Shown piece by piece: positions 20,615 through 33,823 of a DNA stretch of 64,000 bases (position 1 is its first letter; the number at the start of each line of letters is the position of its first letter). The translations under genes and the position numbers were made by a program. Source of the DNA: Begonia masoniana (Eukaryota; Streptophyta; Magnoliopsida; Cucurbitales; Begoniaceae). The stretch spans positions 4,137,519 through 4,201,518 of the forward strand of contig CM039514.1 of NCBI GenBank assembly GCA_022432975.1. The letters run 5' to 3'. Below the pieces are notes generated by a model. That model had not been told where the DNA came from and searched no databases. It saw only the letters and a list, made by a program, of their open reading frames with translations.

Positions 20615-22884
20615 ATGGGAGATAACAGAGAAGACAATAATGACAACCGGACCTTGCTAGATTATGTTATACCTACTGTATCCAGAGTGCACTCAGCTAT
20701 TCGCAAACCGACCATCGCTGCTAATTTTGAAATTAAGTCGGGCACTTTGCACATGATTCAACAATCTTAGTTTAGCGGTTTATCTTCTGAAGACCCCAAA
20801 TATCATATTACCAATATTTTAGAAGTATGCGATATTTTTAGATTTCACAATGTGGGGGATGATGCAGTGAGGTTACGCCTATTTCCATTCTCATTATGGG
20901 ATCATGCAAAGAGCTGGCTTAATTCTTTGCCAGCTAATTCTATTAATACTTGGGAAGAGTTATGCCAGAAATTTCTTTCCAAGTTCTTTCCTTTCTAGAA
21001 GACCGCTAAGCTTCGCACCGATACAATCAACTTCAGTCAATTCGATGAGGAAACATTATATAAGGCATAGGCACGCTTCAAGGATATATTAAGAAAGTGT
21101 CCAAACCATGGCCTACCGAAGTGGATGCATATTCAAACTTTCTATGTGGGATTGTCGGCCTTTACTAAAACTCTGGTCAATGCAGCTGCAGGTGGTGCTT
21201 TAATGAGAAAAACTGAAGAAGCCATTTATGATCTATTAGAAGAATTAGCGCTTAACAATGACCAATGTCCAGTAGAGCGATCAATTATGAAGCGCACAAC
21301 GAGTACTCCAGAACTCGAGGCTACAAGTTACCTCATTAGTTAAACAATTACAAGAATCTCATATGGCGGCTAGTATGGAGAAAATGTCAATGGTTAATTG
21401 TCAATGGTGTCAGGGACCACATCAGAGTGAAGAATGACACATGGAAAATCATATGCCGAATAAATCTGCAGAACAAGTTAACTACATGGGAAATTTTAAT
21501 CGGCAAGTAAATCCCAACTCAAATACTTATAATTCAGGGTGGCGACAACATCCTAATTTCTCATGGAGCAATTCTCAAAATGTTATCCCTATGCCTCAAA
21601 CATCGCAATCGGGTCCATCCCAACAAGCTGAAAAGAAAAAATGATCTCGAGGAAGCCCTTATGCAATTTATGACCGACACTCGTACAACGATGCAGAATC
21701 AATCGGCCCAAATTCGAAGTCTTGAGAATCAACTTGGACAATTTGCTAGTATTATTAATGGAAGATCTCAAGGTACACTACCTAGCAATACAGAAATAAA
21801 TCCGAAAGAGCATTGTAATGCAATTACCACTCGAAATGGAATAGTAATTGAACCGGTGCAAAAAGAGCCAAGCGTGCCTAAATTTGATAATGGGGGTTCA
21901 AGTGAAAGTGAAGCTCAAAGGTCTCTATCATCTCACCTTTTGCCAATACAAGTAATTCCACCTCAAGTGCCATTTCCACAAAGACTGAAGAATGTGAAGC
22001 TTGATAATCAGTTTTCTAAGTTTCTTGATGTTTTCAAAAAGGTTCACATCAACATTCCATTTGCAGAGGCCCTCGAACAAATGCCTAAATATGCAGAGTT
22101 TCTGAAAGATATTTTATCTCATAAGCGTAAGATCGAAGAAGGCAGTATGATCGCTTTGACGGAGGAATGCAGCGCTATTATTCAACGGAAGCTTCCACAA
22201 AAGCTGAAGGATCCAGGAAGTTTCACTATTCTATGTGAAATTGGGAAGTCAATTTTTGAGCAGACATTGTGTGATTTGGGTGCTAGTATAAATTTAATGC
22301 TGTTATCCCTATTTCAAAAACTTGGTCTCGGTGAAGCAAAGCCTACTAATGTATTTCTACAGATGGCTGATCGCTCTATAAAATATCCGTATGGGGTGAT
22401 TGAAGATGTCCTTGTCAAAGTCGACAAGTTTATTTTTCCTGCTGATTTCTTGATTCTTGATATGGAAGAGGATCATGGCATCTCAATAATATTAGGTCGT
22501 CCATTCTTAGCAACAGGAGGTGCTGTAATTGATCTTAAAAATGGGGAGCTTAAATTGCAGGTACACGATGAAGAAGTGACTTTCCAGGTATATAAATCAA
22601 TGGAGCACCCAATAGTTAGCGATGATATATTTCGAGAGGAACTCCCTAACACTGTAACAAAGGAAACTTCACGTCAACCTAACGACTCCCTTGAGCTAAA
22701 TGGGATGCAGTACGTTGCAAATTTGGGGGAGTCGCCATTACAGGGCCTACCACCTATTAAGAAACTACTTGACTACGAAAAGCTTCTGGCAAATGACAAG
22801 TTGGTAAATGGGCAACGATCGATACCATATTGGGACAGTACAGTTAAAAATGCCCAATCTATTATATATCTCGACCCAACATGA
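20615..22884 (+). pseudogene. Athila-type gag-protease of the outer element, degenerate
   Basis: The gag frame resumes after the copia solo LTR ([20 protein letters not shown]). It carries in-frame TAG codons at 20768-20770, 20996-20998 and 21068-21070, a small deletion and frameshift near 21310, and a frameshift at an A-run near 21638. The zinc knuckle area (about 21395-21435) has CQWCQGPH but is also damaged. From 21580 an open frame of 434 codons contains the gag C terminus (QSAQIRSLENQLGQFASII), the protease (CDLGASINLM, about 22270; ILGRPFLATGG, about 22490) and an unusual tail ending at 22884. No reverse transcriptase follows. The gag copy is dead; the protease domain is still open. Confidence 0.88.
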
Positions 22885-24266
22885 AGAAGTATATTATCGG
22901 GCTGTCGACAATAAATACAAGCGCTTGGTGGGAGGCAACCCACCCACGTATCCTTTTTAGTTTGTTGTTTCAATTTTTATTTTCATTAGTTTTGTTTATT
23001 TTTATTTTATTTTATTTTTCTTAAAAAAAAAAGACAGTTCCTGATAGATTACTCATTCGACCGAAGCTTCAAAACACTACTGACCGGCCCGAGACGTTAT
23101 GAGGTACGCTACTTTTACCTTACTATTATTTTCTACATTGAGGACAATGTTTGTTTTAAGTTTGGGAGTGATTTTAGCGTATCTTAGTACTGTGCTATAT
23201 TTTGGTATTGCAATCTGAAATCTTGTTAGGTGTCTATGATTGAAATTTTGAATAAATTCATACTTTAGCTTCTTGAAAAATATTGAGTAAAAGATTGGTT
23301 TGTGTTAGTTTACATTGACTTGAGCTTACAAAGTTAGACTCAAAAACCATGAGCACATTTTCATTCTTGTTTAACTTGATCTGTTAGTGTCATACTCATG
23401 TAGTCTACATATATCGAAGCCCAAACACAGTGAGGGAGTAGCTCCAGAAAAACTAAACGAGTGCTAGTAAGTAAAATCCTTCTTGGTTTTGCCCAATATC
23501 CACAAATGCGAATTGAAATTCTACCAAACTAAGAGAATGACTTAGGCCATCATTGGACCGTTTGAGTCTTCTTAGCTTACCATATAGTGTCATTTAGTGA
23601 CACCCATAGTCACTCTTTTGAGCCTATTATTTACCATTCAATTGTGCCTATTTTACCCTAGCCACGTATATTTTTCTACCTTTTTTAAAGAGCACAGAGT
23701 TTATTGATATATTTGAAGAAGAGTTGGAGAATGTAGTGGTGATGATTAATAAAACTCCTTTGTCATATGTTAATTTATTGTTACGTTGCTTTGTTATTAT
23801 TAGTATGATTGTAAAAAAAAAAAAAAAAAAATCGAAAGTATAGTTGTATTTTCAAGCTTTTTATATTTATTTTACTTTGTAATTATGATAAAGGAGTTAA
23901 GCCGAGTGATATTGAATGAAATTAGTTTGGGGTGAGAGATTAAAGGAATGGTTGAGCGATTTCAATGAGTGAGCGAGTGCTTTGAAGAAAATATTGAGTG
24001 GGTGAAATAAGGAAGGATGGGGTGTGCTCTGATTACTCGTTTGTATCCATAAAATTCCTATCTTTTTAACCTAGTCTTATATTACAAGCTTTTAAAGATC
24101 TATTGACTCTTGTTTTGATTCATGAATATTTGCTATTAGTTGGATAGTGGGCAAAGCCGATGAACGATTAGAGTGAATAGAGTGATCCCAAGTGAGTTAT
24201 GAGTGTATTCATTTCCCGTAGCTATGTTAGTTGACCTAGCAGTTAGAGAAAAATAAGAATGAACAC
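22885..24266 (+). other. Non-coding 3' region of the outer Athila-type element
   Basis: No gene is seen. The GGTGGGAGGCAACCCACCC block (about 22928) matches the sequence after integrase in the - strand Athila element (about 57210). CATTGAGGACAATGTT with AAGTTTGGGAGTG (23138-23170) matches the block after its ORF3 (about 54990-54960). Much of 23900-24240 aligns to 54130-53820 reversed. An A-run lies at about 23814-23831. Confidence 0.75.
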
Positions 24267-24689
24267 TGATAACTCTTTAATTAGAGTTATTTTATACGGT
24301 AATTAGTTGAAAAAACGTATATGAATTGAGTGAATGCAAGAATAAATTGGTAGAAATTTACTACAAGTACTATATAATGCTGCAGTATCGGTGCCTTAAT
24401 TTAATTTAATATATTTCATGCGAATTATCTATTAAAAGGAGATTTTCTCATTAATTTGAATTTTATATTTTCTTAATTAAATGCAATTTTTTTTAGCGGG
24501 AGAATCAATTCAAATGCAGAAGACTTATGAAGAAAGAGAAAACAAATCAAGAAAAAGGGGAAATTTGTTGCACTGAATATGGAGAAAAAGAAATGGATAT
24601 TATTTGGCTGCGGATTTATGGAAGAAAAGCTGGCTAAAATCAAGTAAACAAATCAAAAACAGATTAAATGAGATGAAGGTGAAAGGAGG

Positions 24690-25160
24690 CCAGTCAATGA
24701 GGAAAAGCACGGTCAACTTTGGACGCCAACAGAGAAAATGGACAACAACTGTGGACGACTACTGGGCCAACAGTGCAAATGGAAAAATGATACAACAAGG
24801 AGAAATGGATGATGGATAGAGAAGTGGACGATGGATATAGAGTGGACGACAAAAAGGAAGAAAAGACACCTGGCTTGCATAAAGAGTGGACGACAAATGA
24901 AAACGGATAATAAAATAAAAGAGAGTGGACAACAAAAGAAAAATGGACGACTGTAGAAGAAGTGGACGATGCTGAAGTGACATTATAAAAAGAAGCACTA
25001 AAAGACAAAAAGTGAGTATTAAAAGAAAGCAGCGATCGATGAAGAAAATGGGGCACTAAAAGACAAAAGCACTACAAGACAAAAACTCACGCCAAATCAC
25101 GGACTTAACTGGGACAAACAAAAAATGGACGATAAAAGAAGAATGGACGACTTGGAAAGA
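24690..25160 (+). repeat. Purine-rich degenerate minisatellite (GTGGACGAC-type)
   Basis: Words such as AGTGGACGAC, AATGGACGAC and GTGGACGATG recur about every 20-40 bases in a strongly purine-biased strand. The open frames here, including serine- and phenylalanine-rich - strand ones, follow from that composition. Confidence 0.65.
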
Positions 25161-25556
25161 AATGAACGAAGCTGGGCAGCGGTCGATATGAAAAAGGGCA
25201 GCACTAAAAGAAAAAAAAAACTCAACAAAGAGATCACTGGAAAGAGAAAGAGAGAGAAGAGCCAAAAAAGAATAAAATCCCAAAAAGGAAGAAAGAGAAT
25301 GAGTGATTCTAGGGATTGAATAGAGAAGATACACTACAAAAAAGGATTCTAGAACGAAAAAGAGGCATTCTGGAGAAGAGATTTTTGGAGACCAGAGAGC
25401 AGAAATTGGAGACGAGGACCAGACGACATTTTTCTTCTCCTCCTTGCTGTTTATGAATATTATTATTTTAAGTTTTAATTTAATTATGTCTAGTAGCTAA
25501 ATTTCATTTCTTGGTTAGGACGATAGTATTTGTTACGAATTTTGCTACGATTTCGG

Positions 25557-25995
25557 TGTAACGACCCTTAGGAAAGGAGAGAAAAAGAAAAGGAAAAGAG
25601 GGAGGCGAGTCCTCTGGAAAAATTTCAGAGGACTTGGCGATCAATCGCCTGTTTTGGGCGATTGATCGCCCCTCTTTGGTCGCGCCCTGTGTGCCGAGCA
25701 ATCTGTGATCACCTGGAGAGGCGATCGCTGGCAAAACCAAGCGATCGCTTCTGCATTTTAGGGACGAAAGTCCCTCTTTTGCCCCTGTTTTGTCTGTTTC
25801 CCCTGTTTCATATGTTTTTAAGTTTTATTTAAGTTTTCTTTTAATTGTTTTAAAGTTTTGTTAAGTGATTTTCAAAATAGATTCGAACGTTTTAACAACT
25901 TTGGTTTCCGCTCTAAATTCCGTTTAAAAGCAATTAAAGTTATTAGGGAAAAAAAAATATACGACAAAATTAGGATATGGTTAAGGGTCGTTACA
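25557..25995. mobile_element. 439-bp solo LTR-like insertion with 14-bp inverted termini
   Basis: The insertion begins TGTAACGACCCTTA and ends TAAGGGTCGTTACA, perfect 14-bp inverted termini. The flanks are ttcgg (25552-25556) and ctcgg (25996-26000), a 5-bp duplication with one change. TGTAACGACCC...TTACA termini and a 5-bp duplication fit a short gypsy solo LTR better than a MITE. Inside, at 25636-25756, are palindromes GGCGATTGATCGCC and GCGATCGC. Orientation cannot be decided. Confidence 0.7.
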
Positions 25996-26839
25996 CTCGG
26001 TTTGTTTATGCAATTGTTTATTGAACAATTATTTGTGATATTCCTTGCTTAATTCAGATCGTATCGATAGATAGGTTGATGATCCATGTTTATATTGTAT
26101 CGAAAGATAAATATAAATTCTAAGATACACGAATAATTAATCGAATTAAATTGTTACAACGTAGTTTGCATTGATTCGATTGGCAATAAGAATGAGGCAA
26201 ATATGAAATTCAATGTTAGTACCTTCTTTCAAAGTCGAGAGAAATTCTAGATTGAATTTATTTAGGCAATTCAAAAGAATCTTAGAATCATTTTATTGTT
26301 GCTATTCATTAGACAATGCTGCAGAGCATTACCAGAGCATCAGTAGTAAAACTTTCGTAACGAAGAAATCGATCCTAGCCAAGGCTTCCTTTCATTGATT
26401 TTATCTCGTTTATCTTGTTTTATTTTGTTACATCGTCATTCGGCTTTTATTTTTAATTATTTTCATTTATAATTTTAATACTTCTATAAGATTTTTATAG
26501 CATCTAACTTGACTAAGAATATCCTCGTGGGATCGATATTTATATACTACTTGATTGCGGTACGTGCACTTGCGTATAAGTTTGTAAAATCACTAACAAA
26601 TACACACACACGAAGATTTCTAAATAAGCGAATGTCAATGTGCTGATATAAGTTAATTCTTTTGCAAAGTATTTATCTTGATAGTTTAATATGAATTGTT
26701 CAAGCTGAGACAAATTACTAAAAACTTTGATGAGGATTGTTTTACTATTATATTGTATTGTGCGTAGTATATGAGATTGGATTATATGTTTGCTGAAATT
26801 TTTGCTTAGTTTTGTTTGCTTGAGGACAAACTTTCATTC

Positions 26840-26852
26840 AAGTTTGGGGGTG
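26840..26852 (+). other. Polypurine tract of the outer Athila-type element
   Basis: AAGTTTGGGGGTG directly precedes the LTR start TGATAAG. The - strand Athila element has TTTTGGGGGTA in the same place (53527-53537). Confidence 0.8.
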
Positions 26853-26859
26853 TGATAAG

Positions 26860-29163
26860 TGTAACGCCCCGAGTTATCTGAACCCGGTTCGCTACTCATT
26901 ACTTGATCATAACTAAGGAATTTCGAATAAATTTAAAACTTCATTCGACATTCAAAATTTGACATTTTCTAAACGTTCAAAACATTTGAAAACTTTGCAG
27001 CGGAAAATTATTTAAAACTACAATGGGGATTTAACTAGCTGTGAAAATATTGTTGGAAAGATTAATGGAAATGTTTAAAGTATTCGGTCAAGAGAAAATA
27101 AGGTTTTAAATGATGGACTACTCAAGGAATTACAAAAGTCGAATTCATCTGCCGACGACAAAGTCAACGGAAGGAAACGGAACGAGGTTCCTGCCGATGA
27201 CGTCACGAGTTGAACTCGTCTGCCGACGACTAGTCAACGGAAGAAGCAGAAGCAGAAAACCAAAGGCTTCTGCCGATGACGTCTACACAACTTCACCCAC
27301 AACTTCATCTGCCGATGAAATCATGGTAACTTCACACACCACTTCATCTGCCGATGAAGTTAACATAACTTCATCTGCCGAAGAAGTCAGCGCAATTTCA
27401 TCTCTCAATAGACAAACACACGTCATCTTCCGATAACAACAATATGACTCCACGCCTTCCGATTCGCTAAACGACAAACGGGTTACTCTACACCTTCCGA
27501 TTCGCTAAACGACAAACGGGTTACTCTACACCTTCCGATTCGCTAAACGACAAACGGGTTTCTCCCTCTTCCGATGGAATGGACTACATCTGCCGACACG
27601 TGCTACTCACGTAACTCCTTAAAGCATCTACTGATAGACTTTAAATTTACATCTTCCGATGGCTTTTCTGAAGACATCTTCCGATAGAATTTAAAATTTA
27701 CTCAACATCTACCGACAGATATCATCTGTCGATAGAGAGCAAAACAACAACTCTAATCGCTTCACTTGCAAATCCAGTAATAAACCAACATAATACTAAA
27801 TTCAGAGAAAACTAAGAATACTTTTGAAAACTTCAAGTAACTCATTCTTGCTAAAACTAACCAGAGACAATCCAAACCTTTGTGTCACTAGAAACTCATA
27901 AGTACTATCTTGAAATCCCAACAGAATATCGTTATCAGAAAAGAAACTCAAAAGCGAATTCCAAAACATTAGAATTTCTACTGTCATGAAAGCTCAGTAT
28001 AATAAATTTGAAATACTGTCAATTAATCTTTGTTAGTCAATGACACCAGTCAAACCGCCCCAACAGATGCCTGACCGTTGCACAGCCGTGCTCCACCAAC
28101 CTCATCTACTCGGTTATGCTCTCAGGGAAATCACCTGCTGTATCCTCAACACCTACATCACAAAACTCATCTATTAGCCTAATGCTAAGCAAGTAAAGCA
28201 TTAATGAAATGTATGCTGAAACATAAACCCTGATCATGCAGTTTCTAATTTTCTCAACTCAGTTGTGCATCGTTCATAAACTGGTCTGATCCCTAAGTTC
28301 CCTTGGGAGTGGGATCGGTTCTCCCAATGTAATAAATCCTCTACTCAGTTAAGGGGCGGATTACTTCTCTTAACAGCTAATACAGATCCCTTAATTCCCT
28401 TGGGAGTGGGATCGGTTCTCCAATATAATAAATCCTCTACTCAGTTAAGGGGCGGATTACTTCCCTTAACAGCTACTCTGTTTCATTCAATTCATACTCA
28501 TCATAACCTTGCACATAAATTCATTTTCGTAATTCTTCAAAACTTAATGCATGACATAAAGAAAAGAAACACTCAAGCATGCATAAACCTACTGTTTTGT
28601 GATGTAGGCCCGAAGGCTCACACATTACTTTACTTACCTGGCTCCTGGAAATCGCTCGGCTATATGCTACTCCAAAAATCTGCTCACCTAAAACCATTGA
28701 CAGATTATGGATTAGATCTCCACTAAACTTTATCTAACTACTGAAGTCTAAGGAAGCCAGTTTGGGGCTCTACTGATTAAGCATTCCCGATACATCACTA
28801 AACCCCAAAGCCCAAATCTCTCACCCGCAGCTTATCGAAGATACATACATTGCAATCCTTCAGCTACCCTAGCACTAGAACGGCAAGTAGTTGATTCAAA
28901 ACTCACCTTGGTTGGGGAAAACCGGAGGGGAAAATCGCCCAGAGGTAGTTTGCTTGAGCTGAGAGGTAAGAGTAATAAAACAGTGGCGGCTAAACCTCAC
29001 TAAACCTTTCCTTAAATACCTTATCCACAATATAAATTCGCAATTACCATTTTGCCCCTGCCTAGTCATTTACAACCTAATCAACATTTCACTAAATTTT
29101 AACCATAAAATTATATACCACCGTTTAATAACTTATTTTGATTTATTGAAACCGGGTGCTACA
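26860..29163 (-). repeat. 3' LTR of Tekay B
   Basis: On the - strand it starts TGTAGCACCCGG and ends CTCGGGGCGTTACA. The arrays with CATCTGCCGATG and CTTCCGATTCGCTAAACGAC words lie at about 27135-27735. The - strand TATA-like TATTTAAGG is at about 29018. Confidence 0.93.
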
Positions 29164-29178
29164 ATCTACCCTCCTTAA
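29164..29178 (-). other. Polypurine tract of Tekay B
   Basis: On the - strand AAGGAGGGTAGAT precedes the LTR start TGTAGCACC, as in Tekay A. Confidence 0.85.
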
Positions 29179-29198
29179 AAGAATTTTGTCCTCAAAAT

Positions 29199-32100
29199 TC
29201 AGTACCTGAATAACTCCGGATGTTGATCCATCATGTCTTGCTGGCGTTCCCAAGTTGTCTCCTCCAAGTTCTGGTTGTGCCATAAGACTTTCACTAGTGG
29301 CACTTCTTTGTTGCGCAATACCTTCACTGCATAATCTAGAATCTTTACTGGCTTTTCTTCATAGGTGAGTGTAGGTTGAATCTCAATGTTCTGCTGTTCA
29401 ACGACATGAGTTGGATCCCGTATACACTTCTTTAGCATAGAGACATGGAACACATCATGTATTCCTTCCATAGAAGCTGGTAGCTGTAATTGATAGGCTG
29501 CTTTCCCAACTCTCTTCAGGATAGTGAACGGTCCAATAAATCTGGGGTTCAACTTTCCTCTTTTTCCAAATCTCACGACTCCTTTGAAAGGTGACACCTT
29601 AAGGAAAACTTCATCCTCTACTTCAAATTCCAGTTCTCTTCTCCTCTTGTCTGCATAGCTTTTCTGTCGGCTTTGAGCTGTCAAAATTCTCTGTCGGATG
29701 AGGGCAATTTTCTCCACTGTTTGCTGCACAATATCAGGACCTAGTAGTTGTGCTTCGCCAACTTCATCCCAGTACAAAGGTGATCTGCATTTTCGTCCAT
29801 ATAATGCCTCATACGGTGCCATTCCTATTGTCGCCTGAAAACTGTTGTTGTAAGAGAACTCTACCAATGGTAAATACTTACTCCAAGATCCTTGAAAATC
29901 TAATATGCACGCTCGGAGCATATCCTCTAAGGTCTGAATAGTTCTCTCGGATTGTCCATCTGTTTGAGGGTGAAAGGCTGTGCTAAAGTTAAGTTGTGTT
30001 CCCATAGCCTTATGCAAACTTTTCCAAAACTTAGATGTAAATCTAGAGTCTCGGTCTGAAACTATAGTGCTTGGAACTCCATGCAATCTAATGATCTCTT
30101 GCACATACAACTCTGCTAGTTGATCCATCGAATATGTTATCTTAATAGGCAGAAAATGGGCGGATTTGGTCAAACGATCAACTATTACCCAAATTGCATC
30201 GTGTCCTTTTGCTGTTCTAGGCAATCCTGTAACAAAATCCATTGTCACTTGTTCCCACTTCCATTCCGGAACTGGTAGGGGTTGCAATGTTCCTGCAGGC
30301 CTCTGATGTTCAGCTTTGACCTGCTGGCAGACCAAACATGACTCCACGTACTCCGCCACACATCTTTTCATACTTGGCCACCAAAAATGCTGCTTGAGAT
30401 CTCTGTACATCTTAGTACTTCCGGGATGAATAGAGAGTCTAGAAGAATGAGCCTCGGATAGAATTTCCTTTCGAAGCTCGATATTAGCTGGAACAAACCA
30501 TCTATTTCTAAACTTAAGGATTCCATCAGCCGAGCAGTTGAAATCTGTCTTGACAGTAGAATCTATGTACAGCTTATACTTATTGCATTCAGCGTCATTC
30601 ATTTGAACTTCCTTTATTCTCCCCAAAATAGTAGGCCTCAAAGATATGGCCGAAAGCATGGCTGACACGCTAGATACTGCTTCAAGGTTAAACCTTAGGA
30701 ATTCAGTCTCTAAGGCTATCGGTATGTCTAGAATCAACGTAGAAACCGATGGAGTCACCCTGCTCAAAGCGTCTGCCACTACATTCGCTTTGCCGGGATG
30801 ATACTTAATCTCAAAGTCATAGTCTTTTACAAATTCCAACCATCTACGTTGCCTCATGTTTAGCTCCTTCTGTGTGAAAATGTACTTCAGACTCTTATGA
30901 TCTGAAAATATTTCGCAAGTTTGTCCATACAGGTAGTGCCTCCAAATCTTTAATGCAAAAACCACTGCAGCTAATTCTAAGTCATGAGTAGGATAATTCT
31001 TCTCGTGCACTTTTAATTGCCTAGATGCATAAGCTATAACTTTTCCGTCTTGCATCAAAACACAGCCAAGTCCAATTTTGGAAGCATCGCAATAAATACT
31101 AAACTTACCATTTTCAACAGGAAGGGTTAGTATAGGTGCATTGGTCAATTTCTGCTTTAAGGTTTGGAAACTGAACTCACACTTATCAGTCCAAATATAC
31201 TTTACATTTTTCCTTGTTAACATAGTGAGGGGTGTGGCAATCTTCAAAAACCCCTCAATGAACTTTCTGTAGTACCCTGCTAGTCCAAGAAAGCTCCTGA
31301 TATCTGTAGCATTCTTCGGTTGGGGCCATTCCTTAACTGCTTGAACTTTAGCTGGATCGACAGATATTCCATCACCAGAGATCACGTGACCAAGAAAGTG
31401 AACTCTGTCCAACCAAAATTCACACTTGGAAAACTTAGCATAAAGTTGGTGCTGTCTTAGTAACTCCAACACCAAACCCAAATGCCTTGCATGCTCGTCC
31501 TCAGTTTTAGAGTAGATTAGGATGTCATCAATGAATACAATAACAAACTTATCTAAATACTCACGAAACACCCTATTCATGAGATCCATGAAGGCTGCTG
31601 GTGCATTTGTCAAACCAAAAGACATAACCAAAAACTCATAGTGTCCATACCTTGTACGAAAAGCAGTCTTTGGGATGTCTTCGGATTTAACCTTCAATTG
31701 GTAATAACCGGACCTTAAGTCAATCTTAGAGAAAACTCTCGCACCCTTAAGTTGGTCAAATAAGTCGTCAATCCTCGGTAGAGGGTACTTATTCTTGACA
31801 GTTAACTTATTCAATTCTCTATAATCAATGCACATACGCATTGATCCATCCTTCTTCTTGACAAAGAGGACAGGTGCACCCCACGGTGAGAAGCTTGGGC
31901 GTATGAATCCCTTCTCCAACAAGTCCTCCAACTGTTTCTTTAACTCTTTAAGTTCTGTTGGTGCTAGTCTATATGGATTTTTAGACACAGGCTCGGCTCC
32001 GGGGTAAACATCTACAACAAATTCGATTTCTCTATCGGGTGGTAAACCAGGAAGGTCATCTAAAAACACTTCAGGAAAGTCTCGGACAGTTAGGACATTC

Positions 32101-33779
32101 TGAGGATTTGCCTTTCCTACAAGCCGTGCGTCTAAAACGCTAGCTAAGAAGCACAAATACCCTCTACACAGGGAAGGTCTAGTGTTAATGGAAGTCATCA
32201 CAGACATCACCTCACTCTTCCTTGAGGCCTGAAAGGTATGTTTCAAATTACCAGGGGGTTGGAAACTAACTATTCCAGTCCTACAATCAATTGTGGCATA
32301 ATGTTTAAACAACCAATCCATTCCTAGGATTACATCAAATCCCATTATGTCCATAATAATGAGATCGGCAGGTAAATTCATGTTCCCTACCAATACATTG
32401 CTATCAGGAATTACTTGGTTAGAGTGCATATGTTCACCAGAGGGTAAGGCAACATCAAATACATGCACAGTAGAGGTAAGCTTTACATCTAACTTATCAG
32501 CAAATGTCAATGCTACGAATGAATGTGTTGCACCAGAATCTATCAATGTAAAAGCGGGTAGGGAATTGACCAGTATAGTACCTGACACCACAGCAGGCTG
32601 CTCATCATCGCCTGGCTCAACCATGGAGAATATTCTTGGCTTAATCACAGCAGGGCCATTCTTCAAGGCCGGACAGTCTCTGTTAAAGTGACCAACCTTG
32701 CCGCAGTTGAAACACCGAGTGACTCTGGGTCTCGGGCAATCTCTGAAAGCATGCCCAACTTCATCGCAATTGAAACACTTTCCCGATCCAAACCTGCATT
32801 CACCCAAATGACTTTTCAGACACTTCGGACACTGGGGATACTTCTGACTATCTGGTACCTTCCTCCTTGATCTTTGGCTATTCTGGCCTTCATTCGGCCT
32901 CTTCATCCCTCTCTGTTGTTGTGGTTGAACAAACATTTGTGGGACTTCCTTTGTTCCAGCACACATCCTTTCGGCCTCTTCCACTTCCAGAGCAGTGGAC
33001 ACTACTTCACTTAACGCCAAACCTTTAATACCGCAAAATTTAACTCCTCGGTAAATTTCTGGTTTCAGTCCATGCACAAACTTGAACACCTTATCATCGT
33101 CTTTGTGAGCAAAGTGTCCAGCAAACCTGGACAGGGACTCAAACTGCCTACTATACTCGGCCACAGACCCTGTCTGCTTCAAGTTCAGAAACTCCAACTT
33201 CTTTGCAGTTTGGACGGTGCTATTGAAATACTTCCCGTAGAAAATGTCTTTGAATCGTGACCATTGCATTGTCAAAACATCTGTGGTGGTTTCTATTGTC
33301 TCCCACCAGAGCTGAGCTTCTCCAGCCAAATGAAAGGTTGCCAATGTGACTTTCTCTTCTTCTCCTATGTTGGCACACCTGAACATACTTTCAATCTTCC
33401 TAAGCCATCCCTCAGCAATGACTGGATCGGAGGAATGTCCATCAAATGTGGGTGGTCTCAGTCTCCGGAATCTATCTCCAGAATGTTCACTGTTAGAACC
33501 TGAGTTAGCACTTCCTTGTGCTTCCCGATTCAACAGCACTCCTAATTGATCAGATTGTTGACGCACAATATCAGTCTGCTGACGCATTAATTCTGTCAGC
33601 TGCCTAATTACACTAGAGTCCTCCTCACGTCTAGGACTTGGTATCTCTCTTGGTATTCTTGGTCTTCCTGGGCACCTAGCCATTTTGCTAATTTCCTGCA
33701 CAGGGTTAACTACTCTCATAAACATTTTATAACTAAAGCTAACATAAACACTTACAGTTGTTGGAGTACTTCCATGCAA
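29199..33779 (-). CDS. Tekay B gag-pol polyprotein, uninterrupted (1,526 aa)
   Basis: A single frame of 1,526 codons covers the complete element protein. The start may be 33779 or an internal Met such as [13 protein letters not shown] (about 33681), which matches the likely start in element A. Gag (about residues 110-230, [12 protein letters not shown]), zinc knuckles [14 protein letters not shown] and [14 protein letters not shown], and protease [10 protein letters not shown] (near residue 410) come first. Reverse transcriptase with FIDDILIYS (near 750), RNase H with [10 protein letters not shown] and DHKSLKYIF, and integrase with an HHCC finger and MDFVTG, SDRDSRF (near 1,240), DGQSERT follow. 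The chromodomain-like tail reads [20 protein letters not shown] and ETTWE. Family knowledge: the polyprotein is cut by its own protease, and the tail helps direct integration. All catalytic motifs I checked are present. Confidence 0.95.
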   Translation of the reverse strand: MHGSTPTTVSVYVSFSYKMFMRVVNPVQEISKMARCPGRPRIPREIPSPRREEDSSVIRQLTELMRQQTDIVRQQSDQLGVLLNREAQGSANSGSNSEHSGDRFRRLRPPTFDGHSSDPVIAEGWLRKIESMFRCANIGEEEKVTLATFHLAGEAQLWWETIETTTDVLTMQWSRFKDIFYGKYFNSTVQTAKKLEFLNLKQTGSVAEYSRQFESLSRFAGHFAHKDDDKVFKFVHGLKPEIYRGVKFCGIKGLALSEVVSTALEVEEAERMCAGTKEVPQMFVQPQQQRGMKRPNEGQNSQRSRRKVPDSQKYPQCPKCLKSHLGECRFGSGKCFNCDEVGHAFRDCPRPRVTRCFNCGKVGHFNRDCPALKNGPAVIKPRIFSMVEPGDDEQPAVVSGTILVNSLPAFTLIDSGATHSFVALTFADKLDVKLTSTVHVFDVALPSGEHMHSNQVIPDSNVLVGNMNLPADLIIMDIMGFDVILGMDWLFKHYATIDCRTGIVSFQPPGNLKHTFQASRKSEVMSVMTSINTRPSLCRGYLCFLASVLDARLVGKANPQNVLTVRDFPEVFLDDLPGLPPDREIEFVVDVYPGAEPVSKNPYRLAPTELKELKKQLEDLLEKGFIRPSFSPWGAPVLFVKKKDGSMRMCIDYRELNKLTVKNKYPLPRIDDLFDQLKGARVFSKIDLRSGYYQLKVKSEDIPKTAFRTRYGHYEFLVMSFGLTNAPAAFMDLMNRVFREYLDKFVIVFIDDILIYSKTEDEHARHLGLVLELLRQHQLYAKFSKCEFWLDRVHFLGHVISGDGISVDPAKVQAVKEWPQPKNATDIRSFLGLAGYYRKFIEGFLKIATPLTMLTRKNVKYIWTDKCEFSFQTLKQKLTNAPILTLPVENGKFSIYCDASKIGLGCVLMQDGKVIAYASRQLKVHEKNYPTHDLELAAVVFALKIWRHYLYGQTCEIFSDHKSLKYIFTQKELNMRQRRWLEFVKDYDFEIKYHPGKANVVADALSRVTPSVSTLILDIPIALETEFLRFNLEAVSSVSAMLSAISLRPTILGRIKEVQMNDAECNKYKLYIDSTVKTDFNCSADGILKFRNRWFVPANIELRKEILSEAHSSRLSIHPGSTKMYRDLKQHFWWPSMKRCVAEYVESCLVCQQVKAEHQRPAGTLQPLPVPEWKWEQVTMDFVTGLPRTAKGHDAIWVIVDRLTKSAHFLPIKITYSMDQLAELYVQEIIRLHGVPSTIVSDRDSRFTSKFWKSLHKAMGTQLNFSTAFHPQTDGQSERTIQTLEDMLRACILDFQGSWSKYLPLVEFSYNNSFQATIGMAPYEALYGRKCRSPLYWDEVGEAQLLGPDIVQQTVEKIALIRQRILTAQSRQKSYADKRRRELEFEVEDEVFLKVSPFKGVVRFGKRGKLNPRFIGPFTILKRVGKAAYQLQLPASMEGIHDVFHVSMLKKCIRDPTHVVEQQNIEIQPTLTYEEKPVKILDYAVKVLRNKEVPLVKVLWHNQNLEETTWERQQDMMDQHPELFRY

Positions 33780-33823
33780 CGATTGGCACTGATGAGTAAT
33801 CTTTTGAACGGTTTAACTGAATG

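Larger units (their letters stand above)
24267..26598 (+). mobile_element. Solo LTR of another gypsy element, 2.3 kb
   Basis: The LTR starts TGATAACTCTTTAATTAG and ends ...AAAATCACTAACA. It is flanked by aacac (24262-24266) and aatac (26599-26603), a 5-bp duplication with one difference. Removing it rejoins sequence that is continuous in the - strand Athila element (the AATGAACGCACACACACACG region at about 53785). Its end resembles Athila/Tat LTRs (CTCGTGGGATCGATATT, GTGCACTTGCGTATAAG). It contains a purine-rich minisatellite and a smaller solo LTR. Confidence 0.82.

Noticed and set aside
24694..25334. Several Ser/Phe-rich - strand frames
   Set aside because: They come from the purine-rich minisatellite on the + strand and have no domain.
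25557..25995. MITE interpretation of the 439-bp insertion
   Set aside because: TGTAACGACCC/TTACA termini and a 5-bp duplication fit a gypsy LTR better, though it remains possible.
27110..27477. Open frames on both strands with repeated SSADEV residues, also at 15742-15924 and 34089-34456
   Set aside because: The peptides are translations of the palindromic CATCGGCAGATGAAGT units. Open frames on both strands follow from the palindrome.
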